Made by a program: the position numbers and the translations under genes. The notes under the pieces were generated by a model. The model did not search any database. It was given only the letters and a program-made list of their open reading frames with translations, and was not told where the DNA came from. Below, piece after piece: positions 22,710-31,798 of a stretch of 64,000 nt of DNA (positions are counted from its first letter, which is position 1; every line of letters begins with the position of its first letter). Origin of the DNA: an uncultured Pelagibacteraceae bacterium (GTDB lineage: Bacteria; Pseudomonadota; Alphaproteobacteria; Pelagibacterales; Pelagibacteraceae); NCBI GenBank assembly GCA_902566925.1, contig CACFKO010000002.1:1-64000 (forward strand). Direction: 5' to 3'.

Positions 22710-23729
22710 TTAATTTTTTTTAGAGGTCAAAAATATTAATTTTTTTTTATGTTCTTTAATTAAATTTTCGTGCCATTTAATATTTAAATTTTCTTCAAAA
22801 AATTTATTCAATAATTCTGGATTAAAGGTAGTTTTTGGATCGTGATCACCATAAGATATTAGGGATATATCTTTTATATTGTTTTTTTTAAGGTGAGATG
22901 CATAATTTTTTATGACTTTTTCTGGCATTTCTACGAAAGAAGCTGCATTATGGAAATGATCTATTTTTATATCGAGTTTTTCAATTTCCCAAGGGGGTAT
23001 GCAAATAATTTCAAGTTCATCATCATCGCTGAAAGATATTTTTTTAGATTCACAAGTATTTAAATAATCTTGTACAGATTTACCATAAAAGTGTCTCAAG
23101 TATTCCGATCCAACATATATATTAGGTACAGCGTCTAGATAAATAATTTTTTTTATATTTGGGAAATTTGTTAATAAAAAATGAATATTAGCTCCGAAAC
23201 CTCCTCCAATCTCAAAAAAACTTTTTATATTTTTAAAATCATAAGTTTTTGACAGAATGTTTATTCTATGTGCCATGTTTATGTAATATGTAGAATATAC
23301 TGAATTGCCTAATTCAAATTTGCTAACACAGCCGAATTCAACCGATCTATCAAATTTATATTTTGAAATTAAATTTTTAACAGTTTCGTCATTTTTATAA
23401 ACTATAGATAAATTTTTAAGATAATTATTAATATGTATAGATGTAACCGATAATTGACCCTGAAAGACTTTTTTAATTAAAGGTAAATCAAAAAATGCAG
23501 ATACAAGTCTACCCTTTAAGTTTAATTCATTCCTAAAATCGTACACTAAGTTATCAGCATAGCTTGTACCAACACCAGAACTTAATCCTCTAAAATTTTT
23601 CAATCCATTTTTTTTTAATTGATAAACAGCCTTTTTATTTTTGTAATCCCAGTAAGGTCCCGATGAATATAAACTCCTGTCCACTTTTTTTTCATCATTT
23701 AACAGTCTATTTAAAAGCTTATTATTCAT
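22710..23729 (-). CDS. Putative sugar O-methyltransferase
   Basis: The 339-residue protein has a central SAM-binding motif FFEIGGGFGANIHFLL near 187 and an acidic strand KIIYLDAVPNIYVGSEYL near 212, a layout seen in the putative sugar O-methyltransferase family of surface polysaccharide loci. The N-terminal SSGPYWDYKNKKAV and GVGTSYADNLVYD blocks fit that family. The ATG lies only six bases from the 3' end of ssrA and has no clear ribosome site, so its message probably derives from read-through of ssrA or from a promoter inside ssrA. The acceptor sugar is unknown. Confidence 0.7.
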   Translation of the reverse strand: MNNKLLNRLLNDEKKVDRSLYSSGPYWDYKNKKAVYQLKKNGLKNFRGLSSGVGTSYADNLVYDFRNELNLKGRLVSAFFDLPLIKKVFQGQLSVTSIHINNYLKNLSIVYKNDETVKNLISKYKFDRSVEFGCVSKFELGNSVYSTYYINMAHRINILSKTYDFKNIKSFFEIGGGFGANIHFLLTNFPNIKKIIYLDAVPNIYVGSEYLRHFYGKSVQDYLNTCESKKISFSDDDELEIICIPPWEIEKLDIKIDHFHNAASFVEMPEKVIKNYASHLKKNNIKDISLISYGDHDPKTTFNPELLNKFFEENLNIKWHENLIKEHKKKLIFLTSKKN

Positions 23730-23735
23730 TTATAA

Positions 23736-23989
23736 GGGGCGTTCTGTTGCCAGGTGCCCCAAGCCCCGTTTACTTAATTAACAAGTTAATTAAGCAGCAA
23801 GTGCAAATTTATTATTTGCATTTATAATTAGCCCGTTACGTCGGAACCATCTCGAACGAAAGAATAGCCTTTAGACACTCGTCGATTCTGATTCACCCCC
23901 ATAAGTTGTAAATGGTGGAGGTGGTGGGTACTGCCCCCACGTCCGCAATGTTTATTACGAAACTCGTTTATCGTCATAGTTGGAAAACC
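23736..23989 (-). ncRNA. ssrA: Permuted two-piece tmRNA (ssrA)
   Basis: Reading the minus strand, the acceptor piece comes first. It has a T-arm-like GTGGG/CCCAC stem at 23924-23940 and an encoded CCA end at 23913-23916. A 12-base intervening segment follows at 23901-23912, then the coding piece starting GGGGGTG at 23900. The two pieces pair in a seven-base acceptor stem with a G3-U70 wobble, the alanine identity mark. The tag frame reads ANNKFALAA and stops at TAA (about 23790-23819). The 3' end is closed by a GGGGC/GCCCC helix at 23736-23767. This circular permutation is characteristic of alphaproteobacteria. The exact resume codon and 5' end are inferred. Confidence 0.93.
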
Positions 23990-23992
23990 AAC
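23979..23992 (-). other. Hairpin at the 5' edge of the ssrA precursor
   Basis: GTTGG and CCAAC form a perfect five-base stem with a four-base loop at the start of the predicted ssrA transcript. It may guide processing of the precursor. The role is inference. Confidence 0.35.
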
Positions 23993-23996
23993 AAAT

Positions 23997-24026
23997 ATAA
24001 TATAAAATTAAAAAAAAAAGATTCAA
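23997..24026 (-). promoter_or_regulatory. Candidate ssrA promoter
   Basis: On the minus strand TTGAAT (24021-24026) and TATTAT (23997-24002) are spaced by 18 bases. This would start transcription near 23990, just before the acceptor piece of ssrA. The spacer is almost all T, so spacing could vary. Confidence 0.5.
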
Positions 24027-24039
24027 TAACTATTTCTAA

Positions 24040-24987
24040 ATGAAACTCACAAAAGAACAAAAACAAGAAATTTTAGGCCAACAGTCGCAGAAAAATGTTA
24101 CTAAAAGAGTTACATCACCGGAATTGGAAAAAATTCTTTACGAGGCTCTTCCAGTTTTAGACCATGGATTTGTTAGAGTCATAGATTATATGGGTGATGA
24201 TACTTCAATTGTTCAATCAGCAAGAGTTTCTTACGGGAAGGGAACAAAAAAAGTTTCAACAGATAGTGGTTTAATAAAATATTTAATGAGACATAGACAC
24301 AGCACACCTTTTGAGATGTGTGAAATTAAATATCATATTAAACTTCCAATTTTTATTGCTAGACAATGGATAAGACATAGAACTGCTAACGTGAATGAAT
24401 ACTCTGCGAGATACTCTATAATGGATAAAGAGTTTTATGTTCCATCAAAAGAAAATCTTGCTGCTCAATCAACAAATAATCGTCAAGGAAGAGGAAATTT
24501 AATAAACGGAACGCAAGCGGATAATATTTTAAAAATTTTAAAAGATGATGCTGAAAGAAATTATCAACATTATGAAGAAATGCTTAACGAAAAATATGAC
24601 GGAACAATTATTGATGATAAAAAACAGGGATTAGCAAGAGAATTGGCCAGGATGAATCTTACCCTCAATTCATATACGCAGTGGTATTGGAAGACAGATT
24701 TATTAAATTTATTAAATTTTTTAGCTCTTAGGGCAGATAGTCATGCCCAATTTGAAATTAGAGAATACGCTGATGTAATGATGAACACTGTTAAAAAATG
24801 GGTACCAACTACTTATGATGCTTTTATAGATTATAGAGTAGGAGGTATGGAGCTTTCTTCAAAAGGAAAAATGGTTATACAAAAAATGATAAAAGGTGAA
24901 AAATGCAATATTGATTCATCAGGTCTTTCAAAAAGGGAATGGAATGAATTAATGCAGTCTTTTGGCTTTAAACAAAATCTTGTATAA
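24040..24987 (+). CDS. thyX: Flavin-dependent thymidylate synthase ThyX
   Basis: Makes dTMP from dUMP using FAD, NADPH and methylene-tetrahydrofolate. The ThyX signature [14 protein letters not shown] occupies residues 112-125, with [20 protein letters not shown] (near 84-103, shown in part) just before it and [15 protein letters not shown] near 230. At 315 residues it is longer than the minimal ThyX, with an extra N-terminal 40 residues and a middle insert, as seen in several alphaproteobacteria. It ends convergent with mrp, overlapping by 20 bases. No ThyA is seen in the window. Confidence 0.95.
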   Translation: MKLTKEQKQEILGQQSQKNVTKRVTSPELEKILYEALPVLDHGFVRVIDYMGDDTSIVQSARVSYGKGTKKVSTDSGLIKYLMRHRHSTPFEMCEIKYHIKLPIFIARQWIRHRTANVNEYSARYSIMDKEFYVPSKENLAAQSTNNRQGRGNLINGTQADNILKILKDDAERNYQHYEEMLNEKYDGTIIDDKKQGLARELARMNLTLNSYTQWYWKTDLLNLLNFLALRADSHAQFEIREYADVMMNTVKKWVPTTYDAFIDYRVGGMELSSKGKMVIQKMIKGEKCNIDSSGLSKREWNELMQSFGFKQNLV

Positions 24988-25792
24988 TTTTATTTGCAAT
25001 TTCATTAAATGCTTTAGATATTTCGTGATCTGGTTCTTTATATGCTAACGGCAAACCTAAATCTGCAGATTCTCTTAGTTTTGTACTAATAGGAATTTTT
25101 CCTAAAAATTTTTTATTAAATTCCTTTGCTATTTTCTCAACACCGCCTTCACCAAAAATATAATACTTTTTCCCATCATCTGTTTTGAAAAAGCTCATAT
25201 TATCTATAAGCCCAATAATTTTAATTTTAGTTTTATCAAACATTTGAATACCTCTTTGAACATCCATCAAAGCTAACTCTTGAGGAGTAGAAACTATAAC
25301 AGCACCATCAATTTTTATATCTTGTGCAAAAGTAAGCTGAGTATCGCCAGTACCTGGAGGCATATCAATAATTAAAAAATCTAAATCTTTCCACAAAATT
25401 TTTTCTGTTAGTGTTTTAATGGCACTAATAACCATCGGACCCCTCCAAATCATGGGGGTTTTTTCATCAACTAAAAAACCTAAAGACATGAATTGTGCCT
25501 CATATTTTTCCAAAGGAAATAAAAATTTTCCATCAGTTTTTGGTTTTTCATTTAGTCCAATCATTTTCGGCAAAGAAGGTCCGTGAATATCTGCGTCTAA
25601 TAAGCCCACTTTTTTTCCGAGCTTTTGAAGAGCGAAGGTCAAATTAATTGCAAAAGTTGATTTTCCAACACCCCCTTTTGCACTAGAGATCATTAATGTA
25701 AATTTGGTTCCTTTTATTGGATTTTTATTAAAATTTTTAGGAGCAGTCTTTTTCTTCAAACTATCTCTTATTTTGGCTTTATTATCAGACAT
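24968..25792 (-). CDS. mrp: Mrp/ApbC family iron-sulfur carrier ATPase
   Basis: A P-loop NTPase of the Mrp/NBP35 group that carries and transfers Fe-S clusters. The deviant Walker [12 protein letters not shown] is at 36-46, followed by [16 protein letters not shown] near 69 and [18 protein letters not shown] near 140, diagnostic for Mrp. At 274 residues it lacks the N-terminal DUF59 (MIP18-like) domain found in longer Mrp proteins. No CxxC pair is obvious near the C-terminus; the family often uses one, so cluster binding here needs care. The neighbour hflK is divergent. Confidence 0.9.
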   Translation of the reverse strand: MSDNKAKIRDSLKKKTAPKNFNKNPIKGTKFTLMISSAKGGVGKSTFAINLTFALQKLGKKVGLLDADIHGPSLPKMIGLNEKPKTDGKFLFPLEKYEAQFMSLGFLVDEKTPMIWRGPMVISAIKTLTEKILWKDLDFLIIDMPPGTGDTQLTFAQDIKIDGAVIVSTPQELALMDVQRGIQMFDKTKIKIIGLIDNMSFFKTDDGKKYYIFGEGGVEKIAKEFNKKFLGKIPISTKLRESADLGLPLAYKEPDHEISKAFNEIANKIIQDFV

Positions 25793-25811
25793 TATACCGC
25801 TTTATCATAAC

Positions 25812-25839
25812 TTGTTTTTATTTAAAAAGTCACTATATA
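25812..25839 (+). promoter_or_regulatory. Candidate hflKC promoter
   Basis: TTGTTT (25812-25817) and TATATA (25834-25839) are 16 bases apart. Transcription would begin at or next to the hflK ATG at 25847, which suggests a leaderless message. Confidence 0.45.
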
Positions 25840-25846
25840 AAGTGTC

Positions 25847-26959
25847 ATGTCTTTTAAAGACCATATATTCAAAAACGAATCCCCTTGGGGGTCAAATCCT
25901 GGAGGAGGAAGAGATGGAAACGGAAATGGTAGCGGCTCTGGACAAAGAAGATCTCCACCAAATATAGACGATTTAATTCGTAAAGCCCAAGGTTCAGTTG
26001 GAAAAATTTTTCCAGGAGGAAGGGGTGGTAACAAGCCGATATATTTAGGTATTTTAATATTATTAGTTCTTTGGGCGTTAAGTGGCCTTTATAGAGTTTT
26101 GCCTGATGAGCAAGGGGTAGTTTTAAGATTTGGAAAATTTGTTAAGACTACACAACCTGGTTTAAATTATCATATACCTTTTCCAATAGAGAGAGTTTTG
26201 ACTCCAAAAGTTACAAAGGTAAATCGTATTGATGTAGGCTTTAGATCAGCTAGTGATAGCGGAAGATCCTCTGGAGTTGGAGATGTGTCTGAAGAAAGCT
26301 TAATGTTAACAGGAGACGAGAATATAGTTGATATTGATTATTCTGTTTTTTGGGTAATTAAGGACGCTGGTAAATTTCTCTTTAATATACAAAGTCCACT
26401 TGAAACAGTTAAAGCTGCTTCGGAGACTGCAATGAGAGAAGTAATAGCTAAAAGTAAAATCCAATCTATTTTAACAGAGGGAAGATCAAAAATTGAAAAT
26501 GAAGTTCAAGATATTACTCAAGGAATTCTAGACGAATATGGTTCTGGTATTCAAGTTACCCAGGTTCAAACGCAAAAAGCAGATCCACCTGATCAAGTTA
26601 TAGATGCTTTCAGAGATGTTCAAGCCGCAAGAGCAGATAGAGAAAGATCAAAGAATGAGGCTGAAGCATATGCAAATGATGTAATACCTAGAGCACGTGG
26701 TGAAGCAGAAAAAATTTTACAACAAGCTGAAGCTTATAAAAAAGAAGTTGTAGCTAAAGCAGAGGGTGAAGCAAGTAGATTTTTGGCAATTTATAATGAA
26801 TACTCTAAAGCAAAACAAGTAACTCAAGAGAGAATGTATTTAGAAACTATGGAAAAAGTTTTGGCAGATATTGATAAAGTTATAATTGATAAGAGTTCAG
26901 GATCAGGAGTAGTGCCTTATTTACCTTTACCCGAATTAAAGAAAGCGCAAAAACAATGA
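25847..26959 (+). CDS. hflK: FtsH protease modulator HflK
   Basis: SPFH/prohibitin-family membrane protein which, with HflC, cages and regulates the FtsH protease. A Gly/Asn/Ser-rich cytoplasmic N-terminus (residues 12-60) precedes one transmembrane helix near 64-82. The SPFH domain then begins YRVLPDEQGVVLRFGKFV near 85. A charged coiled coil with RDVQAARADRERSKNEAEAY near 270 and AEGEASRFL follows, as in HflK. Length is 370. It overlaps hflC by four bases (ATGA). The complete hflK-hflC-DUF2065-degP order is a conserved membrane protein quality-control set. Confidence 0.95.
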   Translation: MSFKDHIFKNESPWGSNPGGGRDGNGNGSGSGQRRSPPNIDDLIRKAQGSVGKIFPGGRGGNKPIYLGILILLVLWALSGLYRVLPDEQGVVLRFGKFVKTTQPGLNYHIPFPIERVLTPKVTKVNRIDVGFRSASDSGRSSGVGDVSEESLMLTGDENIVDIDYSVFWVIKDAGKFLFNIQSPLETVKAASETAMREVIAKSKIQSILTEGRSKIENEVQDITQGILDEYGSGIQVTQVQTQKADPPDQVIDAFRDVQAARADRERSKNEAEAYANDVIPRARGEAEKILQQAEAYKKEVVAKAEGEASRFLAIYNEYSKAKQVTQERMYLETMEKVLADIDKVIIDKSSGSGVVPYLPLPELKKAQKQ

Positions 26960-27828
26960 AAAAATTTTTTATAGGAGCCATTGTTGTTTTAGGCGTATTA
27001 ACATACCAAGCACTATTTGTTGTTCAGGAAGTTAATCAAGCTATTGTTTTACAATTTGGTGACCCGAAAAAAATAATTACTAAACCTGGTTTGAATTACA
27101 AGATTCCTTTTATACAAAATGTTGTGTATTTAGATCGAAGGGTTTTGAATTTAGACAATCCACCAGAGGAAGTTATTGCAGCTGACCAAAAAAGATTGAT
27201 CGTAGATGCTTTTGCAAGATTTAAAATTGTAGATCCACTAAAATTTTATATATCAGTTGGAAACGAAAGAGTTGCAAGATCTAGATTAGCTACAATCATC
27301 AATTCTAGAATAAGAAGTGTATTAGGTACTCAAGAATTGGCAACTTTATTATCAACAGATAGAGCCGTTCATATGGGAACAATTCAAAACGATGTTAACA
27401 CTGAGGCTCAAAATTTTGGAATCACTATAGTTGATGTGAGAATTAAAAGAGCAGATTTACCACCAGCGAATAGTGAAGCAATTTATGCACGTATGCAGAC
27501 AGAAAGACAAAGAGAGGCAAAAGAATTTCGAGCTCAAGGAGCTGAGATGGCAGCTAAAATTACTTCAACAGCAGATAAAGAAGTAACAGTAATATTGGCT
27601 AATGCAAATAAACAATCTGAAATTATGAGAGGTGAAGGAGACGGTAAAAGAAATAAAATTTTCGCTAATGCTTTTGGAAGAGACCCACAATTTTTTGGTT
27701 TCTATAGAGCAATGCAATCTTATGAAAAAGCTTTGATTGGTGGCGATACATCTATGATACTATCACCTGATAGTGATTTTTTTAAGTTTTTCGGTAAAAC
27801 TGGAGTTATCAAAAATAAAAAACAATAG
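26956..27828 (+). CDS. hflC: FtsH protease modulator HflC
   Basis: Partner of HflK. One N-terminal helix (about 5-20) is followed by the SPFH domain beginning QEVNQAIVLQFGDPKKII near 24. LDRRVLNLDNPPEEVIAADQ (near 71) and VDVRIKRADLPPANSEAIYA near 161 are typical HflC stretches. RMQTERQREAKEFRAQGAE opens the helical stalk, ending in SPDSDFFKFF. The 290-residue length is normal. It is translated from the overlapping ATGA with hflK and faces the periplasm. Confidence 0.95.
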   Translation: MKKFFIGAIVVLGVLTYQALFVVQEVNQAIVLQFGDPKKIITKPGLNYKIPFIQNVVYLDRRVLNLDNPPEEVIAADQKRLIVDAFARFKIVDPLKFYISVGNERVARSRLATIINSRIRSVLGTQELATLLSTDRAVHMGTIQNDVNTEAQNFGITIVDVRIKRADLPPANSEAIYARMQTERQREAKEFRAQGAEMAAKITSTADKEVTVILANANKQSEIMRGEGDGKRNKIFANAFGRDPQFFGFYRAMQSYEKALIGGDTSMILSPDSDFFKFFGKTGVIKNKKQ

Positions 27829-27840
27829 AAATACTAAGGC

Positions 27841-28026
27841 ATGAAAGAATTCATTATTGCCATTGGTTTAGTCTTATTTATTGAAGGTTTACTTTGCGCC
27901 TTGTTTCCGTCAAAAATCCAGAATATGTCTAAAGTAATCGAGAGTATGCCAACAAGCAATTTAAGAACAATCGGCGTGGTATTTACAATAATTGGTTTTA
28001 TTATAATTTGGTATATTAAAAACTGA
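27841..28026 (+). CDS. DUF2065 small membrane protein
   Basis: A 61-residue protein with two hydrophobic helices (residues 3-20 and 41-59) separated by a short polar loop with PSKIQNMSKVIESMP. Size, helix layout and position between hflC and a DegP-type protease match the DUF2065 (YjeT-like) family. Its function is not established; the persistent linkage suggests a part in membrane quality control. The TGA overlaps the degP ATG by one base. Confidence 0.85.
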   Translation: MKEFIIAIGLVLFIEGLLCALFPSKIQNMSKVIESMPTSNLRTIGVVFTIIGFIIIWYIKN

Positions 28027-29114
28027 TGAAATTAAGCTCTAAAAAATTTTCTCTATATTTCGTATTTTTTTATTTAATTTTTAACATTGAATTAAATGCG
28101 AAAAATCCACCTGCATCATTTGCAGATCTTGCAGAAGAGTTAATGCCATCTGTTGTTAATATTTCAACTACTCAAACAATTAAAACTCAAGCAAATCCAT
28201 TTCCTTTTCAATTTCCCCCAGGATCTCCATTTGGAGAAATGTTTAAAGAATTTGAGAAACCCACAGAAAGAAAGGCGACTTCTTTAGGATCGGGATTTGT
28301 TATTAAGAAAGACGGGACGGTAATTACTAATAATCATGTTATAGCAAATGCGGACGATATTATTGTAATAGTAGATAATAAAGAATATCAAGCAAAAGTT
28401 TTAGGAGCCGATCCTTATTCAGATATCGCGGTGTTAAAAATTGAGTCATCGACTAATTTCAAAACTGTAAAGTTTGGAAATTCTGATAAATCCAGAGTCG
28501 GAGATTGGGTAGTCGCAATTGGAAACCCATTTGGTTTAGGAGGAACTGTAACATCAGGAATAATTTCTGCAAGAAATCGAGATATAAACTTAACTCGTTA
28601 CGATGATTTTATCCAGACTGATGCATCGATCAACCAAGGTAATTCTGGGGGCCCATTATTTAATATGGATGGAGATGTAATCGGAATCAATACAGCAATC
28701 ATAAGCCCCTCAGGTGCGAGCAGCGGAATTGGTTTTGCAATTCCTGCAAATTACGCATCAACTATTATTGATCAGTTAATTAAGTATGGAGAAACAAAAA
28801 GAGGATGGCTAGGAGTTAGAATTCAAGAAGTTACTAAAGAAATGTCTTCAATTGCTGGATTAGATGAATCAGCCGGAGCATTTATCGGGGGAGTTTCAGA
28901 AGGGAGCCCAGCTGAAAAAGGTGGAATAAAAGAAGGCGATATCATTCTAGAATTTGATGGACAAAAAATAAAAACAATGAGAAATCTTCCAAAAGTTGTA
29001 GCAAATACAAAACCCAACAAAAAAGTTGTTGTTAAGGTATGGAGAGATAAAAAATTGATTATGTTAAGGCTGACCTTAGGAAGAATGGAGTCGGCCAAAG
29101 AGTTTAAAAAATAA
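28026..29114 (+). CDS. Periplasmic serine protease, DegP/DegQ-like
   Basis: Trypsin-fold periplasmic protease with a signal peptide or anchor at residues 8-24. The catalytic triad is His104 (TNNHVIANADD), Asp133 (DPYSDIAVL) and Ser207 (GNSGGPLFN). A single PDZ domain follows from about 262 (GWLGVRIQEVTKEM) with the GDIILEFDGQKI loop. At 362 residues it has one PDZ only, closer to DegS than to full-length DegP, which has two. Lying after hflKC fits envelope protein quality control. Confidence 0.92.
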   Translation: MKLSSKKFSLYFVFFYLIFNIELNAKNPPASFADLAEELMPSVVNISTTQTIKTQANPFPFQFPPGSPFGEMFKEFEKPTERKATSLGSGFVIKKDGTVITNNHVIANADDIIVIVDNKEYQAKVLGADPYSDIAVLKIESSTNFKTVKFGNSDKSRVGDWVVAIGNPFGLGGTVTSGIISARNRDINLTRYDDFIQTDASINQGNSGGPLFNMDGDVIGINTAIISPSGASSGIGFAIPANYASTIIDQLIKYGETKRGWLGVRIQEVTKEMSSIAGLDESAGAFIGGVSEGSPAEKGGIKEGDIILEFDGQKIKTMRNLPKVVANTKPNKKVVVKVWRDKKLIMLRLTLGRMESAKEFKK

Positions 29115-29119
29115 ATAGC

Positions 29120-30001
29120 TTGTCAAAAAAAATAATACTTTTATTTGGGCCAACTGCATCAGGAAAATCTAAACTAGCTCTTGATATTGCTAAAGAATTT
29201 AATTGCGAAATCGTCAATGCTGATAGTATGCAGGTATATAAGGAGATTAAGATTTTATCAGCCAGACCTGATGATAAAAATATAAAACATCATTTATATG
29301 GTTTTATTTCAGTAAAGAAAAATTTTTCAACCGGTTCTTGGTATAGATTGGCAGCAAAAAAAATTAAAGATATAAAAAAAAAGGGTAAAGTGGCCCTAGT
29401 AGTTGGTGGAACCGGGTTATATTTTAGGGCCTTAACTAATGGCTTATCTGAAATACCAAGTGTTCCAAAAATAAATATGAATTCAAAACTAAAAAAAGAC
29501 TATATTTTGAAAAATCCCAAAATTTTTAAGGGAATTCCAATCAGCGATAAACAAAGATTACAGAGGGCACTTTCTGTTTATAAACACACAGGAAAACCTT
29601 TGTGGCTATGGCAGAAAAAAAATAAGAAAATTTTTAAATCTGGTGAATTTATAAAAATCTTTCTTCAGCCAGGTAAACCAGAAATAGAAATTAAGATTAA
29701 AGAAAGGTTCGACCAGATGTTGCAGGAAGGGGCTATCCAAGAGGCTGAAAATTTTAAAAAAATTCGGGTAAACTCTATTAATTCATCTAATTTTATAATT
29801 GGTCTCAAAGAAATATCCGATTTTTTGAGAAAGAAAATTACACTAAATGAAGTTAAAGAGAAGGTGGTTATCAGATCAAGACAATACGCTAAAAGACAAC
29901 TTACCTGGCAAAGGGGTCAAATGAAGGATTGGAAGGGATTTACTGATACAAATTATCTTGATTTAAGAAAAAAAATTCTCAGTTATTTATCTAAAACTTG
30001 A
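29120..30001 (+). CDS. miaA: tRNA dimethylallyltransferase MiaA
   Basis: Adds the isopentenyl group to A37 of tRNAs that read codons starting with U. The P loop GPTASGKS is at residues 10-17, followed by NADSMQVYKEI near 34, GGTGLYFRAL near 95 and the C-terminal SRQYAKRQLTWQRGQ motif. It has 293 residues, slightly short but complete. The start is a TTG at 29120, five bases after the degP stop; no ATG lies before the P loop. Confidence 0.95.
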   Translation: MSKKIILLFGPTASGKSKLALDIAKEFNCEIVNADSMQVYKEIKILSARPDDKNIKHHLYGFISVKKNFSTGSWYRLAAKKIKDIKKKGKVALVVGGTGLYFRALTNGLSEIPSVPKINMNSKLKKDYILKNPKIFKGIPISDKQRLQRALSVYKHTGKPLWLWQKKNKKIFKSGEFIKIFLQPGKPEIEIKIKERFDQMLQEGAIQEAENFKKIRVNSINSSNFIIGLKEISDFLRKKITLNEVKEKVVIRSRQYAKRQLTWQRGQMKDWKGFTDTNYLDLRKKILSYLSKT

Positions 30002-30031
30002 CCCAAAATTTTCCTAAGATAGATTACATTT

Positions 30032-31798
30032 ATGGGGAAATTAGTTTCAGGTGCAGAAATTCTTTTTAAGGTTTTAGAGCATCATAAAGTAGAACATATA
30101 TTTGGTTATCCAGGTGGTGCAGTTTTACCAATTTACGATGAATTAAAAAATCATAAAACAATAAAACATATTTTAGCTCGTCACGAACAGGGAGCAGGAC
30201 ATGCTGCTGAAGGATACGCACGTTCTTCTGGAAAACCAGGTGTGATGTTGGTTACTTCTGGTCCTGGAGCTACCAATGCAGTGACTGCCTTAACAGATGC
30301 GTATATGGATTCTGTTCCAATAGTTTGTATAAGCGGACAAGTTCCAACACATTTAATCGGAACAGATGCATTTCAAGAATGTGACACAACTGGAATCACA
30401 AGACCTTGCACGAAACACAATTGGTTAGTCAAAGATGTAAAAGATCTAGCTAGCATTATGGATCGTGCATTTGAAATTGCTACAACAGGAAGACCCGGCC
30501 CAGTTTTAGTAGATATACCGAAAGATATTCAATTCAAAAAAACTGAATTTATTTTAAAAAATAAAAAAAAGAAAAACTTAAATGGAAAAATAAATGGAAA
30601 AGTTAGTAATACAGAAATTGATAAAGTTATAAACATGATGAAAAAAGCTTCCAAACCAATTTTTTATACTGGGGGAGGAGTAATAAACTCTGGACACGAA
30701 GCCAGCAAATTACTAAGAGAACTTGTTTCATTAACAGGATTTCCAATTACTTCTACTCTTCAAGGATTAGGAGCATATCCAGGGGATGATCCTTTATTTT
30801 TAGGAATGTTAGGAATGCACGGAACATACGAAGCTAACAATGCAATGTATAATTGCGATCTTATGATTAACATTGGAGCAAGATTTGACGACAGAATAAC
30901 AGGAAAGGTAGATGAGTTCTCTCCTAAGTCTAAAAAAATTCATGTAGATATTGATCCATCTTCTATAGGAAAAAACATTAAGGTAGACCTTGCTGTGGTG
31001 AGTGATGTCCAAAGTTTTTTAAAGTGTTTAAACAAAAGATTCAAAGAAAAAAATAAGGATTTTTTAAACTCAAATAAATCAAACATATCAAATTGGTGGA
31101 AGGATATTGATAAATGGAGACAAAAAAAATCATTGAACTATAGAAACAGCAAAGAAGTTATAAAGCCACAGTATGCTGTTCAAAGACTCTATGAGCTTTC
31201 TAAACATAAAGATGCTTTTATAACAACAGAGGTTGGACAACACCAGATGTGGGCTGCTCAACATTACAAATTTAACAAACCAAACAGATGGATGACATCG
31301 GGTGGTCTTGGAACAATGGGTTATGGATTGCCAGCTGCAGTTGGTGTCCAAGTTGCAAATCCTGGAAAATTAGTTATAGATATTGCAGGAGAGGCATCTG
31401 TGCTGATGACAATGCAAGAAATGTCAACAGCAGTTCAATATAAACTTCCAATTAAAATATTTATTTTAAACAATAAGTACATGGGCATGGTTAGACAGTG
31501 GCAAGAACTTTTGCATGAAAAAAATTATTCTGAAAGTTATACTGCTGCTCTGCCAGATTTTGTTAAACTTGCAGAAGCTTATGGCTGCGTAGGTATTCAA
31601 GCAAAAAAACCTGATGAGTTAGATGATAAAATAAACGAAATGATCAATATTAACAAACCAGTTATCTTTGACTGTTTAGTTGATCCAATGGAAAACTGTT
31701 TTCCAATGATACCCTCAGGGAAACCCCACAACCAAATGTTGTTAGGTCCAGAAGATGAAAAAGAGGAAGTTTCAGATGAAGGGAAGACTTTAGTATAA
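30032..31798 (+). CDS. ilvB: Acetolactate synthase large subunit
   Basis: ThDP enzyme that starts valine, leucine and isoleucine synthesis. The 588 residues comprise the N-terminal Pyr domain with the catalytic Glu52 (ARHEQGAGHAAEGYAR), a central FAD-binding domain (GMLGMHGTYEANNAM) and the C-terminal PP domain. The Mg-ThDP motif normally GDx is AGEAS with Glu at 454, followed by the expected NNKYMGMVRQWQ. Its TAA and the ilvH ATG overlap. A TAGATT box lies six bases before the ATG. ilvB-ilvH-ilvC-leuA is one pathway block. Confidence 0.95.
   Translation: MGKLVSGAEILFKVLEHHKVEHIFGYPGGAVLPIYDELKNHKTIKHILARHEQGAGHAAEGYARSSGKPGVMLVTSGPGATNAVTALTDAYMDSVPIVCISGQVPTHLIGTDAFQECDTTGITRPCTKHNWLVKDVKDLASIMDRAFEIATTGRPGPVLVDIPKDIQFKKTEFILKNKKKKNLNGKINGKVSNTEIDKVINMMKKASKPIFYTGGGVINSGHEASKLLRELVSLTGFPITSTLQGLGAYPGDDPLFLGMLGMHGTYEANNAMYNCDLMINIGARFDDRITGKVDEFSPKSKKIHVDIDPSSIGKNIKVDLAVVSDVQSFLKCLNKRFKEKNKDFLNSNKSNISNWWKDIDKWRQKKSLNYRNSKEVIKPQYAVQRLYELSKHKDAFITTEVGQHQMWAAQHYKFNKPNRWMTSGGLGTMGYGLPAAVGVQVANPGKLVIDIAGEASVLMTMQEMSTAVQYKLPIKIFILNNKYMGMVRQWQELLHEKNYSESYTAALPDFVKLAEAYGCVGIQAKKPDELDDKINEMININKPVIFDCLVDPMENCFPMIPSGKPHNQMLLGPEDEKEEVSDEGKTLV

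Noticed and set aside
23913..23940. T-arm and CCA end as a separate tRNA gene
   Set aside because: No anticodon arm; the sequence fits the tmRNA acceptor half and pairs with the coding half.
25704..26034. Plus- and minus-strand frames across mrp and hflK starts
   Set aside because: They contradict the strongly conserved P loop of mrp and the Gly-rich HflK start.
28823..29098. Minus-strand frame within the DegP-type gene
   Set aside because: Antisense of the PDZ domain; no independent support.
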